Below are positions 1 to 9,516 of a DNA stretch of 64,000 nucleotides, in pieces. A program made the position numbers and the translations under genes. Where the stretch lies: assembly GCF_902168135.1 (NCBI RefSeq), contig NZ_CABHOL010000049.1, forward strand, positions 1 through 64,000, read 5' to 3'. Under the pieces are notes generated by a model. It saw only the letters and a program-made list of their open reading frames with translations, ran no database searches and was not told where the DNA came from. This DNA is from an uncultured Fluviicola sp. (GTDB lineage: Bacteria; Bacteroidota; Bacteroidia; Flavobacteriales_D; Crocinitomicaceae). Each line of letters starts with the position of its first letter. Positions within the stretch are counted from its first letter, which is position 1.

Positions 1-522
1 CAATTGGTGATAAACCTGGCCGTACTCTTCGTTTAACTGCTTTGTGGCAGCATAAGGTGAAAGCACTTTTCCTTCCTGGCCTTCGTGTTTCGGAGAAGCA
101 ATAGAATCTCCGTAAACCGATGAAGAACTTGCATACACAAAACGTTTTACACCTGCCAGCTTTGCTTCGTGCAGAATGGTCAGAAAACCGGTTGCATTTA
201 CACGGTGCGTATTCAGAGGAAATTCTATGGATCTCGGCACAGACCCCAAAGCAGCCTGGTTGGAGATTGCATCCACTTCTTTCAGCAAATCGCGGTAATC
301 ATCCGGGTTGCAAATATCTCCTTTAACAAAGCGGTAATTTTCGTAGTGGGACAGGCGGTCAATATTGGATTGAAGTCCTGTTTCCAGGTTATCCAAAACA
401 ATAACAGAGGCTCCTATTTTCAATAGGGCCTCTGTTAAATTTGAACCGATGAAGCCGGCACCGCCGGTCACCAAAATGGTTTTATGCTTTAATTGATCAG
501 ATATCAACTGAATTTGATCCAT
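1..522 (-). CDS. NAD-dependent nucleotide-sugar epimerase, 3' part cut by window edge
   Basis: Reading from an ATG at 522 toward the left edge gives about 174 residues with no stop. An N-terminal Rossmann motif VTGGAGFIGSN (about residues 18-28) binds NAD. A later SSSSVYG and a Y-A-A-T-K (the YxxxK catalytic pair) mark the extended short-chain dehydrogenase family. The stretch SNQAALGSVPRSIE resembles UDP-GlcNAc/UDP-GlcA 4-epimerases of the WbpP/TviC type, which make sugars for surface polysaccharide. The gene begins 1 bp after the rny stop, so it is probably cotranscribed with rny. The exact substrate cannot be told, and the C-terminal substrate domain is missing from the window. Confidence 0.85.
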   Translation of the reverse strand, partial: MDQIQLISDQLKHKTILVTGGAGFIGSNLTEALLKIGASVIVLDNLETGLQSNIDRLSHYENYRFVKGDICNPDDYRDLLKEVDAISNQAALGSVPRSIEFPLNTHRVNATGFLTILHEAKLAGVKRFVYASSSSVYGDSIASPKHEGQEGKVLSPYAATKQLNEEYGQVYHQL

Positions 523-523
523 A

Positions 524-2059
524 CTACTTCGCGTAATTCACGGAACGTTTTTCACGGATCACAGTTACTTTAACTTGTCCCGGATAAGTCATTTCAGTTT
601 GAATTTTCTGAGAAATTGCAAACGACAATTCATCTGCGCGTAAATCGGTTACTTTTTCACTTTCAACCAATACACGCAGTTCGCGACCCGCCTGGATAGC
701 ATAAGCTGAATTCACTCCGTCATAAGACAACGCCAGATTCTCCAGGTCCTTAATTCGTTTGATGTATGATTCAACAACCTCGCGGCGTGCTCCCGGACGT
801 GCTCCGGAAATGGAGTCACAAATCTGCACGATCGGTGAGATCAAAGAGGTCATTTCAATTTCGTCGTGGTGCGCTCCGATTGCATTCAATACATCCGGTT
901 TTTCACCGAATTTCTCAGCAATCTTCATACCCAGGATGGCATGCGGCAATTCCGGTTCTTCGTCCGGAACCTTACCTATATCGTGTAATAATCCGGCGCG
1001 TTTCGCCACTTTCACATTCAATCCGAGCTCAGCAGCCATGATCGCACACAAATTTGCTACTTCACGGCTGTGCTGCAATAAGTTTTGTCCGTAAGAAGAA
1101 CGGTACTTCATACGTCCCACCATGCGGATCAATTCAGGGTGTAACCCGTGAATTCCAAGGTCGATACAAGTTCTTCGTCCTGTTTCGGCAATTTCTTCTT
1201 CCAGGGATTTTTTCGTTTTGGCAACCACTTCTTCAATACGCGCCGGGTGGATACGTCCGTCGGAAACCAATTGGTGTAAAGCCAAACGTGCAATCTCTCT
1301 TCGAACCGGGTCGAAGCAGGAAAGGATAATCGCTTCCGGAGTATCATCTACAATGATCTCAACTCCTGTAGCAGCTTCCAGGGCGCGGATATTCCGACCT
1401 TCACGACCGATAATACGTCCTTTCACCTCATCCGAATCGATATTGAAAACAGAAACTGCATTCTCAACAGCCTGCTCGGAAGCTACACGCTGAATGGTTT
1501 GGATCACGATGCGTTTTGCTTCGCGGTTCGCATTCAATTTTGCTTCTTCGGTAATTTCCTTGATGTGTGCCATTGCAGAAGTACGAGCTTCATCTTTTAA
1601 TGATTCCATCAATAAGTTCTTCGCCTCATCAATAGACATTCCTGTAATCTTGGTTAGCTCGGCAACACGTTTTTGGTGCATTTTGTCCAATTCCTGGTGT
1701 CGGATCTCATTCGCTTCGAGTTTGCTGGCCAATTCTGCCTGGATACGCTCTGTATCTTTCTCTTTACGGGAAACCTCTTCGATTTTCTGAGTAAGCGATT
1801 TTTCTTTGCTTTTCACTCTGTCCTCAGTAGACTGCATGCGTCTTTCACGTTCTTTCACGTTTTCTTCATGCTCTTCTTTCAACTTCAGGAAGCGTTCTTT
1901 TGCCTGAAGTATCTTTTCTTTTTTCATGGCTTCACCTTCCAGATCAGCCTCCTTCAAGATTTGCTCTTTTCGTTTCTTGAGCATTGTATTCTGGATAATG
2001 AAAGTAGCTACACCACCTCCTATCAATCCGATCAATGCTCCAATAATTACATTTACCAT
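524..2059 (-). CDS. rny: Ribonuclease Y
   Basis: Membrane-anchored endoribonuclease that starts mRNA decay. The 511-residue product has one N-terminal membrane helix (about 1-22), a long charged coiled coil (about 25-150), a KH domain with the GREG loop ([15 protein letters not shown]), and an HD domain with [12 protein letters not shown] holding the metal-binding His-Asp pair. Length matches the family (about 510-520). An in-frame GTG at 2083 would add eight residues, but the ATG at 2059 puts the membrane helix at the usual distance from the N-terminus, so I chose the ATG. It lies 90 bp after zapA in the same orientation, an arrangement common in Bacteroidota as I recall. Confidence 0.96.
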   Translation of the reverse strand: MVNVIIGALIGLIGGGVATFIIQNTMLKKRKEQILKEADLEGEAMKKEKILQAKERFLKLKEEHEENVKERERRMQSTEDRVKSKEKSLTQKIEEVSRKEKDTERIQAELASKLEANEIRHQELDKMHQKRVAELTKITGMSIDEAKNLLMESLKDEARTSAMAHIKEITEEAKLNANREAKRIVIQTIQRVASEQAVENAVSVFNIDSDEVKGRIIGREGRNIRALEAATGVEIIVDDTPEAIILSCFDPVRREIARLALHQLVSDGRIHPARIEEVVAKTKKSLEEEIAETGRRTCIDLGIHGLHPELIRMVGRMKYRSSYGQNLLQHSREVANLCAIMAAELGLNVKVAKRAGLLHDIGKVPDEEPELPHAILGMKIAEKFGEKPDVLNAIGAHHDEIEMTSLISPIVQICDSISGARPGARREVVESYIKRIKDLENLALSYDGVNSAYAIQAGRELRVLVESEKVTDLRADELSFAISQKIQTEMTYPGQVKVTVIREKRSVNYAK

Positions 2060-2149
2060 AGTTCTTAAATAAAAAAATCCCACTGCTTACGGTGATGTTA
2101 CGTAAACAAGTGAGAAAAAGACTGCAAATTCCGAACTAGCGGAACGTAA

Positions 2150-2446
2150 TTAATTCAATGCATCCAAATCATCGGAAAGTGCTTTCAATGCAGCAGTTGC
2201 TTCAGAGAAATCAGCTTGAGGAGCACTGCCTGCGGCAGCCGGTGCTTTCGATCCTCTTGTAGACAATTGTAAGGCGGTCATCGCCAATAAGTCTTGCATA
2301 TCGCGCACGGCAAAGTTATCCTGTAGTTGTTTGATCGCTTTATTGATATCATCAGCGGCACGCTGTACCTTTTCCACTTCCGTTTCCTGGACAGTTAAAG
2401 GGTACGTGCGACCGGCAACCACTACTTTCAAAGACACCTTACTCAT
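2150..2446 (-). CDS. zapA: Cell division protein ZapA
   Basis: Small protein (98 aa) that promotes FtsZ protofilament bundling at the division ring. The N-terminal half has the ZapA pattern of a short beta-rich head (VSLKVVVAGRTYPL), followed by a helical dimerisation region (VEKVQRAADDINKAI and later LLAMTALQL). An Ala/Pro-rich linker leads to a short C-terminal helix. It overlaps the upstream coiled-coil gene by 8 bp, so the two are translationally coupled and probably act together at the septum. Confidence 0.9.
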   Translation of the reverse strand: MSKVSLKVVVAGRTYPLTVQETEVEKVQRAADDINKAIKQLQDNFAVRDMQDLLAMTALQLSTRGSKAPAAAGSAPQADFSEATAALKALSDDLDALN

Positions 2447-2750
2447 TCGCTATTTTTAATTGTTGAATGCAGAAATCAATCTCTTTCACAAGCACATCAA
2501 TCTCAACTCCATTGGTTGAAACAGGTTGTGCCTGAACTTGTTCACGCGCTTGGTCCAATTCTGATCTCAAGCTTTGGAGCTCATCCTCCATGGCCTTTTT
2601 CTGGTTTTGATACCCTGAAATTTCCGAATTAAGACGATTAATTTCATCTGTCATAGAACGAACGCGCTCTCTTTCAGTCACCAACGATTGGTGTAACTGA
2701 CGAGATTTCGCGCCAATTTGTTCAATTAAAGATTTCAACTCAGACGTCAT
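2439..2750 (-). CDS. Coiled-coil protein upstream of zapA, probable division factor
   Basis: Product of 103 aa, almost entirely heptad-like coiled coil (about residues 1-70, rich in E, Q, R, L) with a short C-terminal helix ending VLVKEIDFCIQQLKI. As I recall, the C-terminal pattern 'LVxEIDxCI' is conserved in the Bacteroidota gene directly upstream of zapA, where it plays a ZapB-like or zapA-partner role. That function is inferred from position and the coiled coil only. A promoter-like pair is visible upstream (2767-2796). Confidence 0.75.
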   Translation of the reverse strand: MTSELKSLIEQIGAKSRQLHQSLVTERERVRSMTDEINRLNSEISGYQNQKKAMEDELQSLRSELDQAREQVQAQPVSTNGVEIDVLVKEIDFCIQQLKIANE

Positions 2751-2766
2751 CCAATAAGCGTTTGTA

Positions 2767-2796
2767 CAAAAATAGCAGGTAAAACCAATTCTACAA
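2767..2796 (-). promoter_or_regulatory. Promoter of the coiled-coil/zapA/rny operon
   Basis: On the minus strand TATTTTTG (2774-2767) matches the Bacteroidota -7 consensus TAnnTTTG. A TTG (2796-2794) lies 19 nt upstream in the -33 position. The leader to the ATG at 2750 would be about 10 nt. Confidence 0.65.
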
Positions 2797-2841
2797 CATT
2801 TTTAAGATAAGATGTGTACAGAAAATATTATTTACAACTGA

Positions 2842-4089
2842 TTATGTGCTCTTTATAGCTTGTTTTTGTTGCACCAGCAAAATACCGATACAAATACTCA
2901 AAATGTAAAAAACAATCCCGCTTTGCTGCTGAAGCATGGATTCAAAAAAACTATTGAAAACAAAATTCAGCCCGATCCAGATGAGCAGTTCGTTTTTGTA
3001 ACGGATCCCCATTCGAAAAAGCATTACCAGTATTGCTAACAAAGCAAGCAATCCAAAAACCCCGACTTCTACTGCCAGTTGCAGGAACTGGTTGTGTGAA
3101 TTGTATTCGATTTTGGCAATTTCGTCTAATCCTCTTCCGCGCAGACGCGCCCCCATTACTTCGTCAAAATTCCCTGTTCCTGTTCCCATGGGATGTTCGG
3201 AAAACTGCTGAAAAGAGGTGGTCCACATTAAAATGCGGATGTTATTCCCGTGAGGAGCTGCTTTGGCTTGCTCGTAAATATGGTCCGGATTGGATAAATA
3301 GATTTTCAAATCTGTCAAAGTATTATTCACTTCATCATTTACACGGGTTACTCCGAAATAAGCTGCAAACGGAAGTGATACAGTGATTCCTAAAACTATC
3401 AAAAACACTATTCCCGGCAGCTTTTTCTTTAAATAACTCAGCGTGAGATAGGCCAAAACAGCGAAATGGAACAATACTCCTGCAAATGAAAAAATAATGA
3501 ATTGGATAACGCAGACAAATGCGATCCAAATAAGCAACATCCAGGTATTGAATCCTTTCCACCCTGCCTTCACCCCTATCCGGAAAAAGAAAATGGACAT
3601 GGTCAGCAGAACCGCCAGGTAGGTCGGGTGGTGAATGTAGGAAAACACAGAACTGGTGAAACTTCCGTTCAAATACTCGGTTTCCAGGTAAACCTGATAG
3701 CTATGTATTAATCCAAGTGTTACGACCACCAATAAACCCGCTGTGAAAGCAAGCACAAAGGGTTTTAGTTGAAAGCTTTCTTTCTTTTGAAGCGCGAATA
3801 TCAGCGGAAAGACCAGCAAGGACAGTTTTTTGCTCAGGATTCCACCTGCAATTCCCGGATTATGTGTAAAAAATGCTCCGACTGCAAATACGATATAAAG
3901 TGCAACTATCGCAGAAAAGATTTTGTTCCACCGGAATTTAACAGCTCTTTGCGACCATAAGACAAGGTTATTGATCAACCATAAAACGATAATAATAGAG
4001 GAAGGTTTCGGGGCAAAACTAAAAACAAAGATCAATAATGCCGGAAACCAGCTTTGTGCTTTTTCAAGCGTTGGAATGACAGCTCTCAT
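2842..4089 (-). CDS. O-antigen ligase/polymerase family membrane protein (Wzy_C/WaaL type)
   Basis: Product of 415 aa with about ten hydrophobic segments and one larger loop (about residues 240-330). Near the end of that loop is YNSHNQFLQLAVEVGVFG, which resembles the conserved His-containing segment of Wzy_C proteins that polymerise O-antigen units or ligate them to lipid A-core. It overlaps the upstream acyltransferase gene by 4 bp and is the last gene of the polysaccharide run. Ligase and polymerase roles cannot be told apart from sequence alone, but a second, different polymerase-like gene at 6622-8250 makes ligase the likelier role here. Confidence 0.8.
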   Translation of the reverse strand: MRAVIPTLEKAQSWFPALLIFVFSFAPKPSSIIIVLWLINNLVLWSQRAVKFRWNKIFSAIVALYIVFAVGAFFTHNPGIAGGILSKKLSLLVFPLIFALQKKESFQLKPFVLAFTAGLLVVVTLGLIHSYQVYLETEYLNGSFTSSVFSYIHHPTYLAVLLTMSIFFFRIGVKAGWKGFNTWMLLIWIAFVCVIQFIIFSFAGVLFHFAVLAYLTLSYLKKKLPGIVFLIVLGITVSLPFAAYFGVTRVNDEVNNTLTDLKIYLSNPDHIYEQAKAAPHGNNIRILMWTTSFQQFSEHPMGTGTGNFDEVMGARLRGRGLDEIAKIEYNSHNQFLQLAVEVGVFGLLALLAILVMLFRMGIRYKNELLIWIGLNFVFNSFFESMLQQQSGIVFYILSICIGILLVQQKQAIKST

Positions 4090-4619
4090 TCTACAATTGT
4101 TGAAAACGATGGAACAATCTGACCAATTCCAATCAGGCAGGATTCCTCAATCGTACTATTGCTTCCTACCTGGCTTCCAATGGATAAATGCACATAACTA
4201 CCGATTTTTGAATCATGGTCTACCGTTACATTAGCGTTCACTATGACCTGGCGTCCGATAACAGCATTTGCACTGACAACCGCACCGGCTAAAACAACCG
4301 ACCCTGCGTCTATTTTCGCGCTCGGGCTAACTACCGCGTTAGGATGTACCAGCGAAATCCAGTTTAAGTCCGAATGTTGCCCGCTGATTTTTTTACGGAC
4401 CGAATTGTTGCCGATCCCGATTACATAAGCATCGATCTCATCTGTAGTTTTTCCAAGATCATTGACAGAACCCAGGACTTTGACCCCATTCCAAAGTTCG
4501 GCACCACGTTCCAGTGAATCGTCAAAACATCCAGTCAGGCTCAATTCGGGAGCCTGAGAAATGATCTCCGATAAAACGCGGGCATGCCCGCCTCCGCCTA
4601 TAATTGCAACTTTAACCAT
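4086..4619 (-). CDS. Sugar O/N-acyltransferase, NeuD/PglD family
   Basis: Product of 177 aa. The N-terminal Rossmann segment VAIIGGGGHARVLSEII is the PglD/NeuD signature. From about residue 85 come hexapeptide repeats forming a left-handed beta helix, with VTVDHDSKIGS carrying the likely catalytic His. Such enzymes transfer acetyl (or similar) from an acyl-CoA to a nucleotide-linked sugar. An in-frame extension upstream to 4697 would run through the end of the glycosyltransferase gene. The ATG at 4619 sits directly before the Rossmann strand and gives only an 8-bp overlap, so I chose it. Confidence 0.9.
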   Translation of the reverse strand: MVKVAIIGGGGHARVLSEIISQAPELSLTGCFDDSLERGAELWNGVKVLGSVNDLGKTTDEIDAYVIGIGNNSVRKKISGQHSDLNWISLVHPNAVVSPSAKIDAGSVVLAGAVVSANAVIGRQVIVNANVTVDHDSKIGSYVHLSIGSQVGSNSTIEESCLIGIGQIVPSFSTIVE

Positions 4620-5685
4620 TGGTGAGTTGAAGATACAATTTTTCTGCTTTCTGCATGTTGATCTGCCAGATTCCTTTTTCACGAAGCAGCTGATCATTCA
4701 ATACAACTGCTTTTTCCATCAGTTGATGGTATTCATTCCTGCTTTTTAAGAGTTTTTCAGCCAAAGTATCCACGTCGTCGATTTTCACGAAAAAGCCATT
4801 CTCCCCTTCCCTGATCCATTGATGATTGGCCGGTATATCGGTAACAATATTCCACGTCCCGCAAGCCATTGCTTCATTCAAAGAGATGTTATTCCCGTCC
4901 GAAAGCGACAAGCTGACAAATACATGGCTCTTATTTAAATATGCGGCTATTTCCGGCTGGGTAAGTTTTCCAACAAAAGTAACATGGGATTTCAGTCCGA
5001 ATTCTTCCGTCATGCGGACCAATTCTTCTTTCTGACTCCCCGCTCCGATCAGATTCACATGGATCTCAGGAATTTCACCAACTACTTTTTGCAGTGCTTT
5101 CAACAAGTGCGGAATATTATAAATCGGCTCAAAGTTTCTTGTACAGGTAATGACGAATTGGTTTTCGGGTAATTTCCGATTCTCCGAATTAAAGATTTGC
5201 TGATCGATCCCAAATGGAAGTGCTACAATCTTATTTGTTGCTGCTCCCAAGCTCTTCGCTGCCGGAATCATGTGGTCTGCCATTACCATTACCAGGTCGG
5301 CACGTTTAAATGCAAACCTCAATAATTTCCGGTAAATAGTTGATTTATTCGGACTGATGAGGATATCTGATCCCAATGATGAGATAATGTAAGGATGAAA
5401 ACGGCAAAGTGAACCGGTAATTCCATAACTGGTTGCATACAAAGCATGAAAAACATCCGGCTTGATCTCTTTAAGCAGTTTGCGCACTTGTCTGAAAGTC
5501 AGCAAAACTTTCCAATTTCCGCCCGAAACATCAATTTTACCTGTATTTACAGAATAGGTTTTGATTCCTTCAATGATTTTGGTCTTATAGGTAATCAAAT
5601 GGATGTCGTGACCCAGCGCCTGGAAATGCCTGCACCAGCGTTCCGTATGAATACTTTCACTATCTGCAAAGTAGCATATTCTCAT
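4612..5685 (-). CDS. Glycosyltransferase family 4 (GT-B fold)
   Basis: Product of 357 aa. The N-terminal half opens with RICYFADSESIHTERW and contains FHALYATSYG. The C-terminal half contains the GT4 donor-site pattern SDGNNISLNEAMACG, in which an Asp stands where the first Glu of the E-x7-E motif usually is. It probably adds a sugar to the lipid-linked polysaccharide unit on the cytoplasmic side. The ATG at 5685 shares its A with the TGA of the upstream epimerase gene (TGATG). A TTG one codon earlier is less likely as the start. Confidence 0.9.
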   Translation of the reverse strand: MRICYFADSESIHTERWCRHFQALGHDIHLITYKTKIIEGIKTYSVNTGKIDVSGGNWKVLLTFRQVRKLLKEIKPDVFHALYATSYGITGSLCRFHPYIISSLGSDILISPNKSTIYRKLLRFAFKRADLVMVMADHMIPAAKSLGAATNKIVALPFGIDQQIFNSENRKLPENQFVITCTRNFEPIYNIPHLLKALQKVVGEIPEIHVNLIGAGSQKEELVRMTEEFGLKSHVTFVGKLTQPEIAAYLNKSHVFVSLSLSDGNNISLNEAMACGTWNIVTDIPANHQWIREGENGFFVKIDDVDTLAEKLLKSRNEYHQLMEKAVVLNDQLLREKGIWQINMQKAEKLYLQLTNG

Positions 5686-6617
5686 CAAAGTTTATTTAAA
5701 TTTTTGTAATACTCTATCGTTTTCCGGATACCCTGTTTTATTCCAAAAGGGTATTGAAAGGATGTTTGAAGGGCCTTATCCGAATAAACAACTTCATTGC
5801 TTACGGAATCCAATTTACGCACTTTCAGACGATAAAACGTCCGCACAATCCATTTAGGAACACGGGCAGCATTCAGGGATGTTTTTAACTCATCAGCGAT
5901 AATCTCCAGGAACTCTTTCAGGTCCATAGAATTACCTACGTTGTAAATTCCTTTTACATCCGATTCCAAACGGTTCAAAATAAATACTGTCAAATCTTCC
6001 ACATACACGTAATTCACCTTAGCTGTGCGTGTGTACAAGATCTTTTTGCCGCTTTTCACATGCTGCATCAGGTTTAGAAGTGCATCGAACGGATGAGATT
6101 CTCCAAATACATTCGTAGGTCTTAATACCGACCATTTTAAATCCGGATTCTCCATGAAGAATTCCAAAAACAACTGTTCGGAAAGCAGTTTGGTTCGTTC
6201 GTATTCGTTTTTTGGTTCTGCCGGAAATTGCTCATCAACACTGGTTGAATCCAGGTTATAATTCATTCCAACCACACCAACACTGCTTAAGTGGATTATT
6301 TGCTTTACCGTTTTGGCCTCCCGAATCGCCGCAATCAACCGTTTCGTTCCTCCTACATTGGTTTCTTCCAATTTGTCCTGGTTACGTACCTCTGCTGCCA
6401 GGTTAATCAGTATTGTTATACCCGAAAGTGCACGATTCAATGATTCCTGGTCGGAAAGATCTCCTTCTACCACACGGAAACGTTCTTCTTTCCCGAATTT
6501 TTGAGGATTTCTTGTCAGGATTGCAACATCGTATTTATCAAAGTCGATTTTCTTCAACAGACTTTTCCCGATAAAACCACTTGCTCCTGTAATCAGTATC
6601 TTTTCCTTATCCTGCAT
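5685..6617 (-). CDS. NAD-dependent epimerase/dehydratase
   Basis: Extended short-chain dehydrogenase of 310 aa. It has an N-terminal NAD-binding motif ILITGASGFIGKSLL (about residues 7-21), then NLAAEVRN, an active-site Ser region HLSSVGVVG and Y-E-R-T-K (YxxxK). The C-terminal part contains VYVEDL and GIYNVGNS, typical of sugar-nucleotide epimerases and dehydratases. It belongs to the polysaccharide run and is coupled by overlap to the glycosyltransferase downstream. The substrate is unknown. Confidence 0.88.
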   Translation of the reverse strand: MQDKEKILITGASGFIGKSLLKKIDFDKYDVAILTRNPQKFGKEERFRVVEGDLSDQESLNRALSGITILINLAAEVRNQDKLEETNVGGTKRLIAAIREAKTVKQIIHLSSVGVVGMNYNLDSTSVDEQFPAEPKNEYERTKLLSEQLFLEFFMENPDLKWSVLRPTNVFGESHPFDALLNLMQHVKSGKKILYTRTAKVNYVYVEDLTVFILNRLESDVKGIYNVGNSMDLKEFLEIIADELKTSLNAARVPKWIVRTFYRLKVRKLDSVSNEVVYSDKALQTSFQYPFGIKQGIRKTIEYYKNLNKL

Positions 6618-6621
6618 CCTT

Positions 6622-8250
6622 TTATTTTTTTCGCTGGAACAAACGTCCGTAAATAATCACTGCCAACAGGATCAAAGCAGGAACAATGATTACCTGTTTG
6701 ATCATTCCTTCAAAAACCAACAGGTCCGAGCGAATGATTAACGGCATATATGCTACCATTCCAAGCAATACGGTCAGAATAAAAAACGTTTGTTTCTTTT
6801 TGCTTTTGAACGAATGCATCAGGTAAACCGGTACAAGGTAACAAATTGCCAGAATGAATGCCCCAAGAATGAACCCGAAATATCCGAAGTTCAAATACCA
6901 GGAAGAAATATGATTGATTGTGAATCCCTGGTCATCCGGAAGTTTCAACTGGTTCGCATAATATGTGTAAGTATCCTGTTTCTCGCTTCCAACCAGGTTT
7001 CGCAGGGCGATTCCGTAGGATGGACTCACCTGATGTTTGTAAATCCCGTACATAGAAAAATGGCCTGCAAACAGTTCGTTAGAGAACAGGATATTGGTTC
7101 CTGCTTTCAATATACGCTGTCCCAACCCCAATTTTTTGTACCCGAAAGACACAAACTGGTTATTAATCTTATATATCTTACCATTGTATAATATTTTATC
7201 CGGATGTTCTTTTGTTTGAGCAATGAATTCCTTCAGTTTCATAACGATGGTATCTCCTGCCGCAACGAAAGTGGTATCCCGATACTTCAATGATTCGATA
7301 ATTCTTTCCGATTTCTCCAAATCCCGGTGCAGGAAAAATGTACGGTCGCTGGAATAAATATCTGCTATTTTCCTATTTTCAGGGGAATCTACCATTGCTG
7401 CAATCCCGATTTTCTCCATCAGGTATGATGACATACCGCGCATCGGGTCATTCAATGCAATAACAAAAAAGAAAACGATGAAAAACACTCCGTAAAACAA
7501 TTTGCTCTTACGCACCGAACGATATGGGTAGGAAACGAACAAAATGAAAAACAATCCGCCAAGAAACAATTCATGACGTGTGCCTATAATCGAAAGGTAC
7601 GTGACCATCAATAAGAAACAGATCCAGAATAACACGCCAGGTTTTTTCACCGCGATTTCGGGATCCTTACGGAAATAAAGAGCCAAATACCAGGCAAATG
7701 AAAAAACCATTATCCAGTTAAAATACTGGTGCAAACGATAAAGTGGAACTCCACCAGCACGCACATTCGAATAAATGGATTCATGCAGCAGCATTGAACT
7801 GATCAAAACATCTTTCACCAGAAACAAAGAACAGCAAATGGATACAACTGCAATCAATAAAAATGGCACCTGTGATGCGGTAAAAGTCTTTCCCGAGCCA
7901 TTTTCCTGAAGAGCTTGTTCGGGAAATTTTTGTTTAAGTCTTTTTATTCCAAAGAAAACAAAACCCTGGAAAAATAAGATAAAAAGACCATAACTGAGAA
8001 TAACCATGTTATAAGTTCCATCCAGGTCTACTCGGAACATTTTATCCAGCAAATAGTAATATGCAAGGCCGATGTTCTTCCCAAAACCAGTCAGACGATC
8101 AAAGATAAAGAGCCAGGCTCCCATCAGGGACCAAAAATAAAGTACGGCCGTTACGATCGGAAAAGTGAGGTTTTTATAAATTCTCCAGGTTTTAACCTGA
8201 ACAAAGCCAATAACTGAAGTAATAACAATTAATAATAATAAGGCAGTCAT
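6622..8250 (-). CDS. Polytopic membrane protein, probable polysaccharide polymerase (Wzy-like)
   Basis: Product of 542 aa with about ten or more membrane segments. A large soluble loop (roughly residues 285-450) carries the charged stretch after NDPMRGMSSYLMEKIG. I recognise no strict family motif. The topology (multispanning, one big periplasmic loop late in the protein) and the position between flippase and epimerase are those of O-antigen/oligosaccharide repeat-unit polymerases. It overlaps the flippase gene by 4 bp. A role as another type of surface-polysaccharide membrane protein cannot be excluded. Confidence 0.7.
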   Translation of the reverse strand: MTALLLLIVITSVIGFVQVKTWRIYKNLTFPIVTAVLYFWSLMGAWLFIFDRLTGFGKNIGLAYYYLLDKMFRVDLDGTYNMVILSYGLFILFFQGFVFFGIKRLKQKFPEQALQENGSGKTFTASQVPFLLIAVVSICCSLFLVKDVLISSMLLHESIYSNVRAGGVPLYRLHQYFNWIMVFSFAWYLALYFRKDPEIAVKKPGVLFWICFLLMVTYLSIIGTRHELFLGGLFFILFVSYPYRSVRKSKLFYGVFFIVFFFVIALNDPMRGMSSYLMEKIGIAAMVDSPENRKIADIYSSDRTFFLHRDLEKSERIIESLKYRDTTFVAAGDTIVMKLKEFIAQTKEHPDKILYNGKIYKINNQFVSFGYKKLGLGQRILKAGTNILFSNELFAGHFSMYGIYKHQVSPSYGIALRNLVGSEKQDTYTYYANQLKLPDDQGFTINHISSWYLNFGYFGFILGAFILAICYLVPVYLMHSFKSKKKQTFFILTVLLGMVAYMPLIIRSDLLVFEGMIKQVIIVPALILLAVIIYGRLFQRKK

Positions 8251-9485
8251 AATTTTTTGATTGATAGATAGGTTTCAATGAAAGTAATAATTCCCAATAA
8301 GGTCATCACACCGGCAAAAGAAAAAAGATAATAAGTAAAGTCCAGGTCCATGTATTTCCCGATTCCGATCAGGATTCCATATGCTCCCAGGCAAATGAGA
8401 AGGTTAATAGCATTGCTCGCTTTTACCTTCAAGGCGTCCAGGAAACTTCTCAGTACGATGTACAAGCAATATCCGAATGCTGACAACAAAACGATTTTGG
8501 AAACAGGTATAATTGAGCTCCGGTATTCTTCACCTAATAAAATTCCAAGGATTGTTTCTGAGAATAAATAAAATACGGCTACTCCCAGAAGCGTCAATCC
8601 CAGACACAAACCTGTAAAAATAAAAAAGCGTCTGCGAATCAACTGCAGGTTTTTCGTCCGCATGGCACTCACAATTTCAGGGAGCAGGATCAGTCCCAGC
8701 GGGCCGAATGCTGCACCGGCAAGGTTCAACAATGTGAGCGAATATGCCACATCTCCACCTACCAATACGTTTTTTTCGATATTCAGAATTAAGAATGTTG
8801 GTAAGGTCAATAACCCCAAAAGTGCAAAATCACCCAATACGCGAGGTAATCCATAAACCAAAAGCAACTTGCTGTCGGCAATGAACTGTTCTTTCGTAAA
8901 TCGGATTTTCATACGGATCATGTGATAAGAGATAAATACAACTAGCGAACCACTCAACAAGATAATATTCCAGAATAAAAGATCATTTACATTATCGGTA
9001 AGATAAACGGAGAGTGTTGGTATCAACCCGACATTGATCAATTGAACAAAATTGGCCTGGAATACCTTGAACATTCCTCTCAAAAACCCATAAATAATCG
9101 CATGCAGTCCATAAAGCGAGAGCATTACGGCAATTGGCAGAATATAGTGTGTGTAATTTCCCGAACCGAAAAACAGGTGGGAAACATAGGATCTGCTAAG
9201 CCATAAGCCTGAACAGATGATCAATATCGACAAGAACATCCAGATTAGTCCGGAAGGCAATAGAGAACTCCTGCCTGGTTCCAGGCTGACATACCGTGGA
9301 ATAGCAACACCTAAACCGATCATTAGAAGCGGCTGCAGAAAAGAGATAGATCTTCGAATCAGTGTATACTCACTAAATCCGGTATCCTCCAGGTTGGTAT
9401 TTGCCAGACGGAAAACCATAAAGCTCAGGAACATGATCAAAAATTCAGTTCCGAAAGTGACAATATAGTTCGTATTCCTGGGCAT
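8247..9485 (-). CDS. Polysaccharide flippase, MATE/Wzx-like
   Basis: Product of 412 aa with about 12 hydrophobic helices spread evenly, as in the MOP superfamily (Wzx/MATE). The start MPRNTNYIVTFGTEF leads straight into helix 1, and FLRGMFKVFQANFVQLINVGL is typical of Wzx loops. It would flip the lipid-linked repeat unit to the periplasm for the neighbouring polymerase. A TTG at 9500 would extend it by five residues. The ATG at 9485 is preferred. It is 31 bp downstream of the DUF3467 gene. Confidence 0.82.
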   Translation of the reverse strand: MPRNTNYIVTFGTEFLIMFLSFMVFRLANTNLEDTGFSEYTLIRRSISFLQPLLMIGLGVAIPRYVSLEPGRSSLLPSGLIWMFLSILIICSGLWLSRSYVSHLFFGSGNYTHYILPIAVMLSLYGLHAIIYGFLRGMFKVFQANFVQLINVGLIPTLSVYLTDNVNDLLFWNIILLSGSLVVFISYHMIRMKIRFTKEQFIADSKLLLVYGLPRVLGDFALLGLLTLPTFLILNIEKNVLVGGDVAYSLTLLNLAGAAFGPLGLILLPEIVSAMRTKNLQLIRRRFFIFTGLCLGLTLLGVAVFYLFSETILGILLGEEYRSSIIPVSKIVLLSAFGYCLYIVLRSFLDALKVKASNAINLLICLGAYGILIGIGKYMDLDFTYYLFSFAGVMTLLGIITFIETYLSIKKL

Positions 9486-9516
9486 ACTTAAAAAACGCAA
9501 TAGTTCTATTCGTTAA

